Shown here one piece after another: positions 46,668 to 56,870 of a stretch of 64,000 nucleotides of DNA (within the stretch, counting starts at the first letter, position 1; the number at the start of each line of letters is the position of its first letter). The DNA lies in assembly GCF_900128925.1 (NCBI RefSeq), contig NZ_FQUJ01000012.1, positions 1-64,000 on the forward strand. Direction: 5' to 3'. The position numbers and the translations under genes are program-made. The notes beneath the pieces are model-generated. The model saw only the letters and a program-made list of their open reading frames with translations. It searched no databases and was not told the DNA's origin. Source of the DNA: Modicisalibacter ilicicola DSM 19980 (lineage in GTDB: Bacteria; Pseudomonadota; Gammaproteobacteria; Pseudomonadales; Halomonadaceae).

Positions 46668-47861
46668 TCAGTCGAACAGCCCGGTGACGAAGAGCAGGAC
46701 GGTGTCCCAGATACGCTTGAAGATGCCGCCTTCCTCGATGCTTTCCAGGGCGATCAGTGGCTGCTCCTTGACCACGTCGTCCTGCAGCAGCACCTTCAGT
46801 GTGCCGACTCGCTGACCGGCGTCGATGGGCGCCTTGATGGTCTCCTGGATATCCAGTCTGGCGGTCATCTCCTCGCGCTTGCCCTGAGGCGCGGTCAGAT
46901 AGACGTCCTCGCTCACGCCCAGGCGCAAGGTGTCCTTGGCGCCCCCCCAGATCCGGGGCTCGTTGAGCACGGCACCCGCATCGTAGAGCTTGAAGGTCTC
47001 GAAGAAGCGGAATCCGTAGCTCAAGAGCTTCTGCGTTTCCTGGGCACGCGCCTCGTCGGAACCGGTACCCATGACCACCGCGATCAGGCGTGTCTCGTCC
47101 TTCTTGGCCGACGCCACCAGACAGTAGCCGGCCGCTTCGGTATGGCCGGTCTTGAGGCCATCGACGGAAGGGTCGCGCCATAGCAGACGGTTGCGATTGG
47201 GCTGTCGAATGTCGTTGTAGGTGAAGTACTTCTGGGAATAGGTGTCGTAGTGGTCCGGATAGTCCTTGATGATGTGCTTGGCAAGGATCGCCAGATCCTT
47301 GGCCGAGGCGTAATGATTCTCGTGGGGCAGGCCGGTGGCGTTGACGAAATGGGAATTCTCCATGCCCAAGCGCCTGGCCTGCTGATTCATCAGGTCGGCG
47401 AAGGCGGATTCGGAACCGGCGATGTATTCGGCCAGGGCCACACTGGCATCGTTGCCCGACTGGATCACGACCCCCTTGAGCAGGTCATCGATGCTGACCT
47501 GGGTGCCTTCCTTGATGAACATGCGCGAGCCACCGGTACGCCAGGCATTCTCGCTGACGCTGACCTGATCGTCGGGTGAGACGCGATCCTCGTCGATCTC
47601 ACGCTCGACGATATAGGCGGTCATCATCTTGGTCAGGCTCGCCGGCGGCAGGGGCTTGTCGGCGTCGTTCTCGACCAGCACCTCGCCACTGTTGGCATCC
47701 ATCAACAGCCAGGAGGTCGCCGACAACGCAGGGGGCGATGGCACCATCGAGTCCGGCAGTGCCTGATCCTGCGCCTGGGCAGGTTGAATCAGCAGCACAC
47801 AGGCGGTCAGGGTGGCAGGCAATAGCTGCCGGAACTTGGCGGGTAAAGCAGACAATCTCAT
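46668..47861 (-). CDS. dacA: D-alanyl-D-alanine carboxypeptidase (PBP5/6 type)
   Basis: This low-molecular-weight penicillin-binding protein trims the terminal D-Ala of peptidoglycan stem peptides. The 397-residue precursor has a signal peptide (cleavage near AQAQ), catalytic SLTK (S75), SGND and KTGHT motifs, a PBP5 C-terminal beta domain (about 290-380), and an amphipathic C-terminal helix (KRIWDTVLLFVTGLFD) for membrane attachment. ATG 47861 gives a normal signal peptide but has a weak ribosome site. A GTG at 47909 that overlaps the rlpA stop is an alternative. Confidence 0.93.
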   Translation of the reverse strand: MRLSALPAKFRQLLPATLTACVLLIQPAQAQDQALPDSMVPSPPALSATSWLLMDANSGEVLVENDADKPLPPASLTKMMTAYIVEREIDEDRVSPDDQVSVSENAWRTGGSRMFIKEGTQVSIDDLLKGVVIQSGNDASVALAEYIAGSESAFADLMNQQARRLGMENSHFVNATGLPHENHYASAKDLAILAKHIIKDYPDHYDTYSQKYFTYNDIRQPNRNRLLWRDPSVDGLKTGHTEAAGYCLVASAKKDETRLIAVVMGTGSDEARAQETQKLLSYGFRFFETFKLYDAGAVLNEPRIWGGAKDTLRLGVSEDVYLTAPQGKREEMTARLDIQETIKAPIDAGQRVGTLKVLLQDDVVKEQPLIALESIEEGGIFKRIWDTVLLFVTGLFD

Positions 47862-47905
47862 GAGGGTGTTTCTCGTGGTTCGTAGCAAGGGAAAATGATC
47901 GGCGC

Positions 47906-48871
47906 TCACTCTTGAGCTCTGACCGTAAAGGCCTGGGCATAGCCTGCCCGCTGGAGTTCCTTGCGCAAGGCCTCCAGGGCGAGAGGATCGCTGACGGGGC
48001 CGACCTGCACGCGGTGCATGCGCTGGTCGCTGTCGATACGCACCGGACTGTCGAGCGAGCTTTGCAGTCGTGCGCGAAGCGCCTGGGCGCTGGTGGCCGA
48101 GCCCAGCGCCGCTACCTGCAGATAGAGACGCGGATCGTTGCCCCCTGCCGCCCCGCTCGACACCCCGGTTGCCGGTGAAGACACCGCCTGGGCAACCTGC
48201 TCCCCGCGCTGGGACTGCGATGGAGACACACTGCCCGTGGCGGATGCATCCCCCCTCGCCTGATCCTGGGACCGAGGCGATGCCTGTCTGGCCTGCCAGG
48301 CGACCGGATCGATGGCCTGGACCTTCACCCGCCCGGTACCGTTGCCCAGGATGTCCAGACGAGCCGCCGCCGCGTAGGAGAGATCGATGAGGCGATCCCC
48401 GTGGAAAGGGCCGCGATCGTTGACCTTGACGATCACCGAGCGGCCATTGTCGAGGTTGGTGACCCGCGCATAGGTCGGCAGGGGCAGCGAGCGATGTGCC
48501 GCCGACATCTTGTACATGTCGTAGATTTCACCACTGGCCGTGGCATAACCCTGGAACTTCTGGCCGTACCAGGACGCCGTGCCCTGCTGCTGGTAGCCCT
48601 CGGCACTCGACATCACGTGATAGGTCTCGCCCCAGACCTGATAGGAAGGTCGGTTGCCGCTCGGTGCCAGGGGCTCGACCCGGGGCACCGCATCCGGCAC
48701 ATCGGAGACGTCCGGCGGTTCGTCCGGGTAGGCATCGCTTTCCATGGCATATCGCCCCCCCGAACTCTTCGCGCCCCCATCCTGGGCGCTGTCGGGCCGG
48801 GAGCCCCCACCGCCGGCGCACCCCGCCACCAGGGCGAGCAGGAGCGCCGCACAGAGCAAGCGTCGACTCAT
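47906..48871 (-). CDS. rlpA: Septal ring lytic transglycosylase RlpA
   Basis: RlpA cleaves denuded glycan strands at the septum in Pseudomonas. The 321-residue lipoprotein has the lipobox VAGC (Cys about 18), a double-psi beta-barrel domain (about 95-190: GTASWYGQKFQGYATASGEIYDM and VKVNDRGPFHGDRLIDLS, with the catalytic-type Asp-containing NDRGPF), a Ser/Gln-rich linker and a C-terminal SPOR domain (about 245-321) that binds denuded peptidoglycan. Its ATG overlaps the mltB stop (ATGA). Confidence 0.93.
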   Translation of the reverse strand: MSRRLLCAALLLALVAGCAGGGGSRPDSAQDGGAKSSGGRYAMESDAYPDEPPDVSDVPDAVPRVEPLAPSGNRPSYQVWGETYHVMSSAEGYQQQGTASWYGQKFQGYATASGEIYDMYKMSAAHRSLPLPTYARVTNLDNGRSVIVKVNDRGPFHGDRLIDLSYAAAARLDILGNGTGRVKVQAIDPVAWQARQASPRSQDQARGDASATGSVSPSQSQRGEQVAQAVSSPATGVSSGAAGGNDPRLYLQVAALGSATSAQALRARLQSSLDSPVRIDSDQRMHRVQVGPVSDPLALEALRKELQRAGYAQAFTVRAQE

Positions 48872-49911
48872 GCTTCTGCCTCCAGGGTGTCATGGATGCG
48901 TTCGGCCAGGGTGGTCACGGCCATGGCGTACAGGTGGCTGTGGTTGTAGCGCGTGATCACGTAGAAATTGTCATGCCCCAGGGCGTAGCGTGTGCTGCCG
49001 TCGCCGAAGTCCAGCGCCAGGGGAATCACCTGCGCCTGCCCGTCGAGGGCTTCCCCGCCGGCCGGCTGGATGCCCTTGTCCGCCAGTGCCGCGACACTCG
49101 CGTAGGGCTTGCGGGTACGATTGAACTCCACGCCGTCGGGACGTGCAGCCGGCCCCTGGGCCTCGCTGACGATCGCCGCCCCCGCGCGCCAGCCATGGCG
49201 CGCGAAGTAGTTGCCGACACTGCCGATCGCATCGACCGGGTTATGCCACAGATCTCGCTTGCCATCGCCGTCGAAGTCCACGGCGTAGGCCTGGTAGCTG
49301 GTCGGGATGAATTGCGGGAAGCCCATGGCCCCCGCATAGGAGCCCTCCAGCGTCAGCGGATCGACATTCTGCTGACTGGTGATCTCGAGAAATGCCGCCA
49401 GTTCGCCGCGAAAGAAATCGCCCCGAGAGGGGTGATGGAATGCCAGGGTCGCCAGCGAGTCGATGACCCGGTGCTTCCCGGTATATCGACCGTAGAAGGT
49501 TTCGACACCGATGATGGCGGCGATGATCTCGGGCGCGACCCCGTATTCGGCCTGGGCCCTGTCGAAGGCCTCGCGATGCGCCTCGATGAAGGCCGCTCCT
49601 TCGCGGATGCGTTCGGGCTTGATGAAGATGTTGCGATATTCGTCCCAGCGCAGGCGTCGCTCGGCAGCACCGGTCATGGCCTCGAGCACGCCGGGCCGGA
49701 ATTCCGCCTGACGCATCGCCAAATCCAGCCAGTCGCGATCCAGCCCTCGGGCGGCGAGCTCGTCGACCAGCGTGCGGGTCTTCGCGTTGCTGGCAGGATC
49801 GAACGTTTCAGCAGCCTGGTCTGCCGCCTGAGAGAGAGGGACAATGGCGACCAGGCCGGTGACGAGCAGCGCGATCGCTCCCCGCTTGGTGTGATGAAGA
49901 ATACCCTTCAT
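48868..49911 (-). CDS. mltB: Membrane-bound lytic murein transglycosylase B
   Basis: MltB cuts peptidoglycan glycan strands, forming 1,6-anhydro ends. The 347-residue protein has a signal peptide (about 1-29) without a lipobox Cys, so this is a soluble periplasmic form like SltB. The catalytic Glu lies in AAIIGVETFYGRYTG, and GAMGFPQFIPTSYQ and DLWHNPVDAIGSVGNYFARHGW are typical. The stop overlaps rlpA by 4 bases. Confidence 0.94.
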   Translation of the reverse strand: MKGILHHTKRGAIALLVTGLVAIVPLSQAADQAAETFDPASNAKTRTLVDELAARGLDRDWLDLAMRQAEFRPGVLEAMTGAAERRLRWDEYRNIFIKPERIREGAAFIEAHREAFDRAQAEYGVAPEIIAAIIGVETFYGRYTGKHRVIDSLATLAFHHPSRGDFFRGELAAFLEITSQQNVDPLTLEGSYAGAMGFPQFIPTSYQAYAVDFDGDGKRDLWHNPVDAIGSVGNYFARHGWRAGAAIVSEAQGPAARPDGVEFNRTRKPYASVAALADKGIQPAGGEALDGQAQVIPLALDFGDGSTRYALGHDNFYVITRYNHSHLYAMAVTTLAERIHDTLEAEA

Positions 49912-49974
49912 GGTCTTGCGACTCCCTGTTGCCAGATGCGCCGGGCGGCGCCAGCCGCCATGGGGCCGTTCCCG

Positions 49975-51117
49975 CTAGCGGGCCAGCAGGCGACGATGGC
50001 TTTGAATGGACATGAGAATACCGAAACCGGCCAGCAAGGTCACGCTGGAGGTGCCGGCGAAACTGACCAGCGGCAACGGCACCCCGACCACCGGCAAGAT
50101 GCCACTCACCATGCCGATATTGACGAACACGTAGATGAAGAAGGTCAGCGTGATGCTGCCCGCGACCAGACGCCCGAAGGTGTCCTGAGCGCTGTTGGCG
50201 ATGACCAGGCCCCGGGCCACGATCAACAGATAAAGCATCAGGATCAGCAGCATGCCGATCAGGCCGAACTCCTCCCCGAGCACCGCCACGATGAAGTCGG
50301 TATGACGCTCGGGCAGAAACTCCAACTGGGATTGCGTGCCCAGGGTCCAGCCCTTGCCCTCCACCCCGCCACTGCCGATGGCGGTCGTGGACTGGATGAT
50401 GTTCCACCCCGCGCCCAGCGGGTCGCTTTCCGGATTGAGAAAGGTCAGTACCCGCTGGCGCTGATAGGCATGCATGTTGAGCCACAGCAGCGGCATGGCC
50501 GCAGCGGCCAGCAACCCCAGAAAGCCGATGAGGCGCCAGGAGAGCCCGGCCAGCAGCAGCACGAAGACCGCGGCACTGCCGACCAGCAACGACGTGCCCA
50601 GATCCGGCTGTCTGGCGATGAGCACCACCGGTGCGCCGATGATCAACGCGCAGACGAGAATGTCCTTGAGGCGGGGCGGCAAGGGGCGTCGATGCAGGTA
50701 GGCCGCCACCATCATGGGCATGACCAGCTTCATCAGCTCCGAAGGCTGGAAGCGAATCACCCCGGGGATGACCAGCCAGCGCTGGGCGCCCATGCCGACG
50801 TCGCCCATCACCTCCACGGCGATCAGCATCAGAAAGCCGGCGGCATAGAGAGGCAGCGACCAGCGATAGAGGGTGCCCGGCGTGAACTGGGCCAGTACCA
50901 GCATGGTGACCACGGCGACACCCAGCCGAGTGAGCTGGGCCGTGACCACCGGCATGCGCTGGCCGCTGGCACTGTACAGCACCAGCAGACCTGCCAGCAT
51001 CAGCACGAACAGCAGGCCCAGCAGCCAGGGGTCGAGATGAATGCGCAACCACAGGCTGCGCCGCCGCTTGATACTGCGCCCGCGGTTCGGCAGTAGCGTG
51101 GACTCCTGAAGCCTCAT
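49975..51117 (-). CDS. rodA: Rod shape-determining SEDS glycosyltransferase RodA
   Basis: RodA polymerises glycan strands during cell elongation with PBP2. The 380-residue membrane protein has about ten helices. It shows SEDS blocks: the Asp-containing QPDLGTSLL, ALIIGAPVVLIA, FLPERHTDFIVAVLGEEFGLIG and the C-terminal GVPLPLVSFAGTSSVTLLAGFGILMSI. The ATG is 4 bases after the mrdA stop, with GAGGAA upstream in mrdA. Confidence 0.95.
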   Translation of the reverse strand: MRLQESTLLPNRGRSIKRRRSLWLRIHLDPWLLGLLFVLMLAGLLVLYSASGQRMPVVTAQLTRLGVAVVTMLVLAQFTPGTLYRWSLPLYAAGFLMLIAVEVMGDVGMGAQRWLVIPGVIRFQPSELMKLVMPMMVAAYLHRRPLPPRLKDILVCALIIGAPVVLIARQPDLGTSLLVGSAAVFVLLLAGLSWRLIGFLGLLAAAAMPLLWLNMHAYQRQRVLTFLNPESDPLGAGWNIIQSTTAIGSGGVEGKGWTLGTQSQLEFLPERHTDFIVAVLGEEFGLIGMLLILMLYLLIVARGLVIANSAQDTFGRLVAGSITLTFFIYVFVNIGMVSGILPVVGVPLPLVSFAGTSSVTLLAGFGILMSIQSHRRLLAR

Positions 51118-51121
51118 GAAT

Positions 51122-52999
51122 TCATGATTCCTCGCTGCGGATCGGGGCCTCGTCGAGCTCGGCCTCTTCTCTCAGAAGCCAGGCATCGAGCATCTTGCGG
51201 GCCAGTGGGGCCGCATTGCTGCTGCCACCCCCGGCATTCTCGACGATCACCGCAATGGCGATCCCGGGGTTCTCGATGGGGGCGAAGGCGGTGAACAGCG
51301 CGTGGTCGTGAAGGCGCTCCTCCAGTTCCGCGGCGTTGTAGCGCTCGTCGTTGGCCAGGGTGAAGACCTGGGCGGTGCCCGACTTGCCGGCCATCCGATA
51401 GTCGAGATCCTCGCCGGAGCGGCGTGCGGTGCCCTCGCTCCCTGTCATCACATCTTCCATCGCCCCATAGACCAGATCCCACCACTCCTCGTTGGCCAGT
51501 TCGATGTCGTCCTTCACCTGGGGCGGTTCCACCGGCTCATCGCCGATACGCTTGGCCAGATGCGGCGTGACCCATTCGCCCCGATTGGCCAGTACCGCCG
51601 TGGCGGTGGCCAGTTGCAACGGGGTGGACAGCCAGTAGCCTTGACCGATGCCCACGGAGAGCGTCTCGCCGGGAAACCAGACCTGACCATAGCGCTCCCG
51701 TTTCCATTCGCTCGAGGGCATCACGCCGCTGGCGGCGCCATGCACATCATGACTGGTCACCTCGCCGAAGCCGAAACGATGCATGAAGTCCGCCAGCCGG
51801 TCGATGCCCAGCTCGTGGGCAAGGTTATAGAAATAGGTGTCGTTGGAGACCACGATGGCGCGGCGCATGTCGACCCGGCCATGCCCCCACCGCAGCCAGT
51901 TATGATAGCGCCGCGAATGCTCGGGCAATTTGTAGAAACCCGGGTCGTAAACGGTCTTTTTCGGAGTGATCACTCCGTTTTCCAGGCCGGCCAGGGCCTC
52001 GAAGGGCTTGATCGTCGAGGCCGGCGGATATTGCCCGCGAATGGCTCGATTGTAGAGCGGCAGGTCGGGGTTGCTGCGCAGCCCCTGATAGTCGCGGTGG
52101 CTGATACCCGTCACGAACAGGTTGGCATCGAATCCGGGCGAGGAGACCATGGCCAGTATTTCGCCGGTGGCGGGCTCAATGGCGACGATGGAGCCACGCC
52201 GGCCATCGAGCAACTCGTAGCCCAGCTGCTGCAACTGCTTATCGATGGTGAGGGTGATGTCCTGCCCCGGCACCGGATCGGTGCGCCCGAGCTCCCGCAG
52301 CACGCGCCCCCGGGCATTGGTCTCGACCTTGCGCAGGCCCGCGGTGCCATGCAGCAGTGCCTCGTACTCGCGCTCGATACCGGTCTTGCCGATGAAGTGG
52401 GTGCCTGCGTAGTTGCCCTTGTCGAGGGTCTTGACCTCCTCGGCATTGATGCGCCCCACATAGCCGAGCACGTGGGACATGATGTCGGTGTCGGGGTAGT
52501 AACGCAGCAGTTGCGCCTCGACCTCGATGCCGGGCAGGCGATACCGATTGACCGCGAGTTGCGCGATCTGCCTCTCGTCGAGCTCGCTCAGCAGCAATGC
52601 GGGCTGAAAGGGGCGCTGGCGCTGGCGCGAACGCGCCTTGAGGGCGGCGACATCGGACTCCGGGAGCCCCAGGATATCGACCAGCAGCCCGAGGGTCGCC
52701 TCCAGGTCGTCGACCCGCTCGGGCACGATGGTCAGGTTGTAGGTCGGGCGGTTCTCGGCCAGCAGCACGCCATTGCGGTCCATCAACAGGCCGCGGTTCG
52801 GCGGCAGCGGTTCGACACGCACCCGATTCTGGTCGGAGCGAGTGATGAAGACGTCGTGCTGGACCACTTGCAGATAGAAAAGCCGGGCTGCCAGGCCGCC
52901 GGACATCAGCAGGACCAGCAGCACGGCCAACAGTGAACGATTGCGAAAGACGCGAACTTCCTGCTCGGTATCCTTCAGGGTATCGCGGCGTTTAGGCAT
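51122..52999 (-). CDS. mrdA: Peptidoglycan D,D-transpeptidase PBP2
   Basis: PBP2 cross-links peptidoglycan in the elongasome with RodA. The 625-residue class B protein has one N-terminal membrane helix (about 20-45), a dimerisation region (about 50-220) and a transpeptidase domain with catalytic STIK (S328), SND (in VVSNDTYFYNLA) and KSGTAQVF. Length agrees with E. coli PBP2 (633). Confidence 0.95.
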   Translation of the reverse strand: MPKRRDTLKDTEQEVRVFRNRSLLAVLLVLLMSGGLAARLFYLQVVQHDVFITRSDQNRVRVEPLPPNRGLLMDRNGVLLAENRPTYNLTIVPERVDDLEATLGLLVDILGLPESDVAALKARSRQRQRPFQPALLLSELDERQIAQLAVNRYRLPGIEVEAQLLRYYPDTDIMSHVLGYVGRINAEEVKTLDKGNYAGTHFIGKTGIEREYEALLHGTAGLRKVETNARGRVLRELGRTDPVPGQDITLTIDKQLQQLGYELLDGRRGSIVAIEPATGEILAMVSSPGFDANLFVTGISHRDYQGLRSNPDLPLYNRAIRGQYPPASTIKPFEALAGLENGVITPKKTVYDPGFYKLPEHSRRYHNWLRWGHGRVDMRRAIVVSNDTYFYNLAHELGIDRLADFMHRFGFGEVTSHDVHGAASGVMPSSEWKRERYGQVWFPGETLSVGIGQGYWLSTPLQLATATAVLANRGEWVTPHLAKRIGDEPVEPPQVKDDIELANEEWWDLVYGAMEDVMTGSEGTARRSGEDLDYRMAGKSGTAQVFTLANDERYNAAELEERLHDHALFTAFAPIENPGIAIAVIVENAGGGSSNAAPLARKMLDAWLLREEAELDEAPIRSEES

Positions 53000-53054
53000 G
53001 CAAAGGCTTCATCTCGAACTCGGGGAATACTGAGGCAAACAAGCGTTCACGGAA

Positions 53055-53522
53055 TCAGCGATGGTAGGGATGACCGATCAACAGGGTCCAGGCACGATAG
53101 AGCTGTTCGCAGAGCAGCAGCCGCACCAGCGGGTGAGGCAGGGTCAGCGGCGATAGCGACCAGCGCTGATCGGCCTGGGCAGACAGTCGGGGATCGAGCC
53201 CGTCCGGGCCACCCACCAGCAGCGCCACGTCACCCTTGCGATGGCGCCAGGCATCGGCTTCCCGGGCCAATCGCTCGGTACTCCAGGGCTGGCCACCGAC
53301 CTCCAGCGCGACGCAATGCTCGCTCTCGCGCAAGCGTTCACGCAGACGCTGGCCTTCCTGAGCCACGGCTCGGGCCACGTCGGCATTCTTGCCACGCGGA
53401 CCCGGCGCTATCTCGACGATCTCGAGAGCGAATTCCCGAGGCAACCGCTTGCGGTACTCGCTGACGCCCTGCTCCACCCAGTCGGGCATGCGCTGGCCGA
53501 CGGCAAGCACACGAACCTTCAC
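53055..53522 (-). CDS. rlmH: 23S rRNA pseudouridine(1915) N3-methyltransferase RlmH
   Basis: RlmH methylates pseudouridine 1915 in helix 69 of 23S rRNA in assembled ribosomes. The product has exactly 155 residues, the family length. The SPOUT knot shows [15 protein letters not shown] and the C-terminal [28 protein letters not shown]. The start is GTG at 53522, overlapping the rsfS stop (GTGA); the longer open frame upstream is rsfS out of frame. Confidence 0.96.
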   Translation of the reverse strand: MKVRVLAVGQRMPDWVEQGVSEYRKRLPREFALEIVEIAPGPRGKNADVARAVAQEGQRLRERLRESEHCVALEVGGQPWSTERLAREADAWRHRKGDVALLVGGPDGLDPRLSAQADQRWSLSPLTLPHPLVRLLLCEQLYRAWTLLIGHPYHR

Positions 53523-53881
53523 GCCCGGCCCCCGCGCACCTCCTCCTCGGTATCGCTCGGCAGGTCGGCCCACAGCCGTTCGAGATCGTACAGGCGACGC
53601 GCATCGGGCATCATGACATGCACCACCACGTCGCCCAGGTCCACCAGCACCCAATCGGCACCGGCTTCTCCCTCGACGCCCAGCGGCCTGACGCCGGCTT
53701 CCTTGGCCTTCTCTACCACATTGTCGGCCAGCGCGGCCACGTGTCGTGACGACGTGCCACTGGCGATCACCATGACGTCGGTGACGCTGGTCAGCGTCGA
53801 GACGTCGAGTTCGGTAATATCCTGACCCTTGAGTTCTTCCAGGGCCTCTACCGCCAAAGTCTTCAGCGATTCGTTTTGCAT
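53519..53881 (-). CDS. rsfS: Ribosomal silencing factor RsfS
   Basis: RsfS binds ribosomal protein uL14 and blocks subunit joining in poor growth conditions. The 120-residue product has the family blocks [37 protein letters not shown] and the [14 protein letters not shown] segment, followed by YDLERLW. The ATG at 53881 has GAGGAG just upstream. It overlaps rlmH by 4 bases and follows nadD, the usual gene order. Confidence 0.95.
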   Translation of the reverse strand: MQNESLKTLAVEALEELKGQDITELDVSTLTSVTDVMVIASGTSSRHVAALADNVVEKAKEAGVRPLGVEGEAGADWVLVDLGDVVVHVMMPDARRLYDLERLWADLPSDTEEEVRGGRA

Positions 53882-53938
53882 AGCTCCTCGAGAGTAAGAC
53901 CATCGTTCCAAGCTGCCATTCTACCTTGGAGACACCGC

Positions 53939-54598
53939 TTAGCGATAAAGATTGCGCGAAACGATGTAGGATTCCACCGATGAAGGCAACAGATAGCGCA
54001 CGCTGCGACCGGCGTAAAGACGCCGACGCAGGTCGGTGGCGGAAATCGCCATGCGACTGGGCAGGCGCAGGCGCAGGAGCCCCCCGGCCGGCCGGGCGAA
54101 CAGGTCGCGACGATCGACCACCTCGCGCCCTTCGATCAGAGCCCTGAGCTCCTGGTCCGGCGAGGCCGGATGATCGGGGCGCTCGATCACCACCAGATGA
54201 GCCAGCTCGAAGAGCCGCTCAGGGTCGTGCCAGCTGGCAAGCTTCAGGAAGGCATCCTGGCCGAGCGCCATCACCAGCCGTGCCTGACTCCCCAACTCCC
54301 GGCGCAACGAGGTCAGGGTGTCCACGGAATAGGACGGCCCGGAGCGGGCGAGTTCGCGCCCATCGGCGACCAGACCCGGTGTGTCGCCTATCCCTAGCTC
54401 GAGCATCCTCAGTCGCTCGTCGGCAGTCACTCCCGGCGCCTCGCGATGCGGCGGCACATGCGCGGGGACCATGTGCACCCGCTCGAGTTCGAGGGTTTCG
54501 TGCAACTCGACGGCGCTGCGCAGATGTCCGATATGCACGGGGTCGAAGGTACCGCCAAGCATCGCGACCCGCACCGGTGCGTCCTCAGACACGGACAT
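53939..54598 (-). CDS. nadD: Nicotinate-nucleotide adenylyltransferase
   Basis: NadD makes nicotinic acid adenine dinucleotide in NAD synthesis. The 219-residue protein shows the nucleotidyltransferase motif [13 protein letters not shown] and the C-terminal [24 protein letters not shown] 54598 is chosen since AGGTGA lies about 7 bases upstream; ATG 54604 and GTG 54607 are alternatives. The start overlaps the end of proA by 14 bases. Confidence 0.94.
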   Translation of the reverse strand: MSVSEDAPVRVAMLGGTFDPVHIGHLRSAVELHETLELERVHMVPAHVPPHREAPGVTADERLRMLELGIGDTPGLVADGRELARSGPSYSVDTLTSLRRELGSQARLVMALGQDAFLKLASWHDPERLFELAHLVVIERPDHPASPDQELRALIEGREVVDRRDLFARPAGGLLRLRLPSRMAISATDLRRRLYAGRSVRYLLPSSVESYIVSRNLYR

Positions 54599-55868
54599 GG
54601 CCATCACCTAGCACGACATACTTGCGCGTCGTGAGGCCCTCCAGCCCCACCGGCCCGCGAACGTGGAGCTTGTCGGTGGAAATGCCGATTTCTGCTCCCA
54701 GACCGTACTCGAAGCCGTCGGCGAAACGGGTCGAGGCATTGACCATCACCGAGCTGGAATCCACCTCGGTCATGAACCGTCGTGCCAGGGTGTAGGATTC
54801 GGTGACGATGGCATCGGTGTGCTGCGAGCCGTAGCGATCGATATGCGCCATGGCCGTCTCGATCCCATCGACGATACGGATCGCCAGAATCGGGGCCAGG
54901 TATTCGGCCTGCCAGTCTTCCTCGGTCGCCGGGGCAGCATCGGCCACGATCTCGCGGGTCCGCTCGCAGCCTCGCAGCTCGACGCCATGACGTGCGTAGG
55001 CCTCGGCAAGGCGCGGCAGCAGCTCGGCAGCCACCGGGGCATCGAGCAGCAGCGTCTCCATGGTGTTGCAGGTCCCATAGCGATGCGTCTTGGCATTGAC
55101 CGCGATGGCCAGGGCCTTGTCGAGGTCGGCAGTGGCATCGACGTAGACGTGACAGACACCGTCCAGGTGCTTGATCACCGGCACCCGGGCTTCCCGGGAA
55201 ATGCGCTCGATCAATGATTTGCCGCCCCGGGGGATGATCACGTCGACATGCTCGGGCATACTGATCAGACGCCCCACCGCGGCACGGTCCGTGGTCGCGA
55301 CGACCTGTGCCGCCGCTGCCGGAAGACCGGCCTCGGCAAGGCCGCGTGCGATACAGGCGGCGATGGCGGCATTGCTGTCGCGGGCCTCCGAGCCGCCACG
55401 CAGGATACAGGCATTGCCCGATTTCAGGCACAGGCCGGCCGCTTCCACGGTGACATTGGGACGCGACTCGTAGATGATCCCGATGACCCCGAGAGGCACC
55501 CGCATGTGGCCGACCTGGATGCCGCTGGGCCGGGACCGCAGTCCGTCGATCTCGCCCACGGGGTCGGGCAAGGCGGCAACCTGGGCAAGTCCCTCGATCA
55601 TGCCATCGATGCGCGTCTCGTCGAGGGCCAGTCGATCGAGCAAGGCTGCATCGAGCCCAGCCTGGTGTCCCCGTTCGAGATCCTGGGCGTTGGCCTCGAT
55701 CAGCGCATCCCGAGCCGTGTCGAGGTGCCTGGCGATGGCCAGCAGGGCAGCATTCTTGCGCGCCGTGTCCAGATTGCGAAGCACTGTGCTGGCCTGCCGG
55801 GCCTGGGTGCCGAGTTCGTGCATGTAGGCGTCGATATCCGCGCCACTGGTCGATAGGTGTCGTGACAT
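54585..55868 (-). CDS. proA: Gamma-glutamyl phosphate reductase
   Basis: ProA reduces glutamyl 5-phosphate to glutamate semialdehyde with NADPH in proline synthesis. The 427-residue protein has the aldehyde dehydrogenase fold with [14 protein letters not shown], the catalytic Cys of [13 protein letters not shown], and a C-terminal [29 protein letters not shown] 55868 is used; ATG 55886 is possible, and neither has a perfect ribosome site. It heads the proA-nadD-rsfS-rlmH run. Confidence 0.94.
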   Translation of the reverse strand: MSRHLSTSGADIDAYMHELGTQARQASTVLRNLDTARKNAALLAIARHLDTARDALIEANAQDLERGHQAGLDAALLDRLALDETRIDGMIEGLAQVAALPDPVGEIDGLRSRPSGIQVGHMRVPLGVIGIIYESRPNVTVEAAGLCLKSGNACILRGGSEARDSNAAIAACIARGLAEAGLPAAAAQVVATTDRAAVGRLISMPEHVDVIIPRGGKSLIERISREARVPVIKHLDGVCHVYVDATADLDKALAIAVNAKTHRYGTCNTMETLLLDAPVAAELLPRLAEAYARHGVELRGCERTREIVADAAPATEEDWQAEYLAPILAIRIVDGIETAMAHIDRYGSQHTDAIVTESYTLARRFMTEVDSSSVMVNASTRFADGFEYGLGAEIGISTDKLHVRGPVGLEGLTTRKYVVLGDGHVRV

Positions 55869-56009
55869 GCCGGTCAAGTTCTCCATGGTGCATGCGCAGG
55901 TCGGGCGTGATCTATTGTCGGGACGAACAAGGGAGACGTATCGTCGGGACGAGGGAAGGTGTCGTACAGTATCTGTCACTACAAGGAATGGAACCCATCA
56001 TAAGGCACC

Positions 56010-56870
56010 ATGGAGCGTAAGTTCAAAGAGAGGCACTATCGCCTCACCCTGCTGTTCGCCGCAGCCATGCTGCTGATACTGGCGACGACGCCTCAAGGCG
56101 CCCTGTCACGTCTCGTGCTGAGTCTCGGTGGCCTGGGCCTCGGGGCCGTTGCTCTGGAGCAGCGTCGGCTGCCGGCGCTGCCCGGCACGCTGGCCCCGCT
56201 GTTGCTTGGCCTCCCCTTGGCCCTGCTGCTGTGGCTGGACCCGCAGCGCCATGGCTTGTGGCTATGGGCCTGGGCAGCCGTGCTGGTGCTGCCCCAGGCG
56301 CCTTGGCTATGGTTGCTGCATGGCCTCCTGGCCGCCCTCTGCTGGTGGCAGGTCTACCCTTTCGTCGGTACCGAACAGGGGCTGCTCATGGGCGGGTTGC
56401 TGGCGGCCCTGATGCTGCTGGGCGTCGCCCGCGGCTTGGAAGAGCTGCCCCTGCGACAGGGGCTGGCCCTGCGTACGCGCCTGCTGGCCCAGCGGCCCCT
56501 TCATTCCCGGCGTCAGCTGGCCCAGGACATGCTGCTGGAAACCACGCGCTGCACACGGGAGGGCAGCCACGGCGAACTGCTGCTGCTGCGTTGCCCTTCC
56601 CGCCATCAGCAAGCCATGCTCGACGCTCTCATGGCCCGTACCTGTCATTACGAAACCTGTTTCCAGATCGACAACAAGACGCTTGCGGCATTGCTGATCA
56701 GCCGGAATGAGGAGACTGCCGTTCAGCGACGCGCCCCTCTGCTCGACACGCTGCCGGAGCCCTTCCAGGCCCGCTTCATCGGCCTGGCGCCCTCCTTGTG
56801 CCTGGACGCGCAGCTCAAGGCGCTCGCCCAGCAGGAACAGGTCGTGGCCGTGCAGGGAAGGGAGGTCTGA
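56010..56870 (+). CDS. Membrane protein with degenerate GGDEF-like domain
   Basis: The 286-residue protein has five or six hydrophobic segments in its first 150 residues, rich in Leu, Ala and Trp. A cytoplasmic C-terminal domain (about 155-286) begins PLHSRRQLAQDMLLETTRCTR, then ELLLLRCPSRHQQAMLDALMARTC, IDNKTLAALLI. This order recalls the GGDEF fold, but the catalytic loop is missing altogether (IDNKTLAALLI stands at the place of the RxGGDEF strand). It should not make c-di-GMP. It overlaps the next gene by one base (TGATG). I know no named family. It is transcribed away from proA. Confidence 0.7.
   Translation: MERKFKERHYRLTLLFAAAMLLILATTPQGALSRLVLSLGGLGLGAVALEQRRLPALPGTLAPLLLGLPLALLLWLDPQRHGLWLWAWAAVLVLPQAPWLWLLHGLLAALCWWQVYPFVGTEQGLLMGGLLAALMLLGVARGLEELPLRQGLALRTRLLAQRPLHSRRQLAQDMLLETTRCTREGSHGELLLLRCPSRHQQAMLDALMARTCHYETCFQIDNKTLAALLISRNEETAVQRRAPLLDTLPEPFQARFIGLAPSLCLDAQLKALAQQEQVVAVQGREV

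Noticed and set aside
48496-51096. An 866-codon open frame on the plus strand opposite rlpA, mltB and rodA
   Set aside because: It spans three real, motif-bearing genes on the other strand and resembles no protein.
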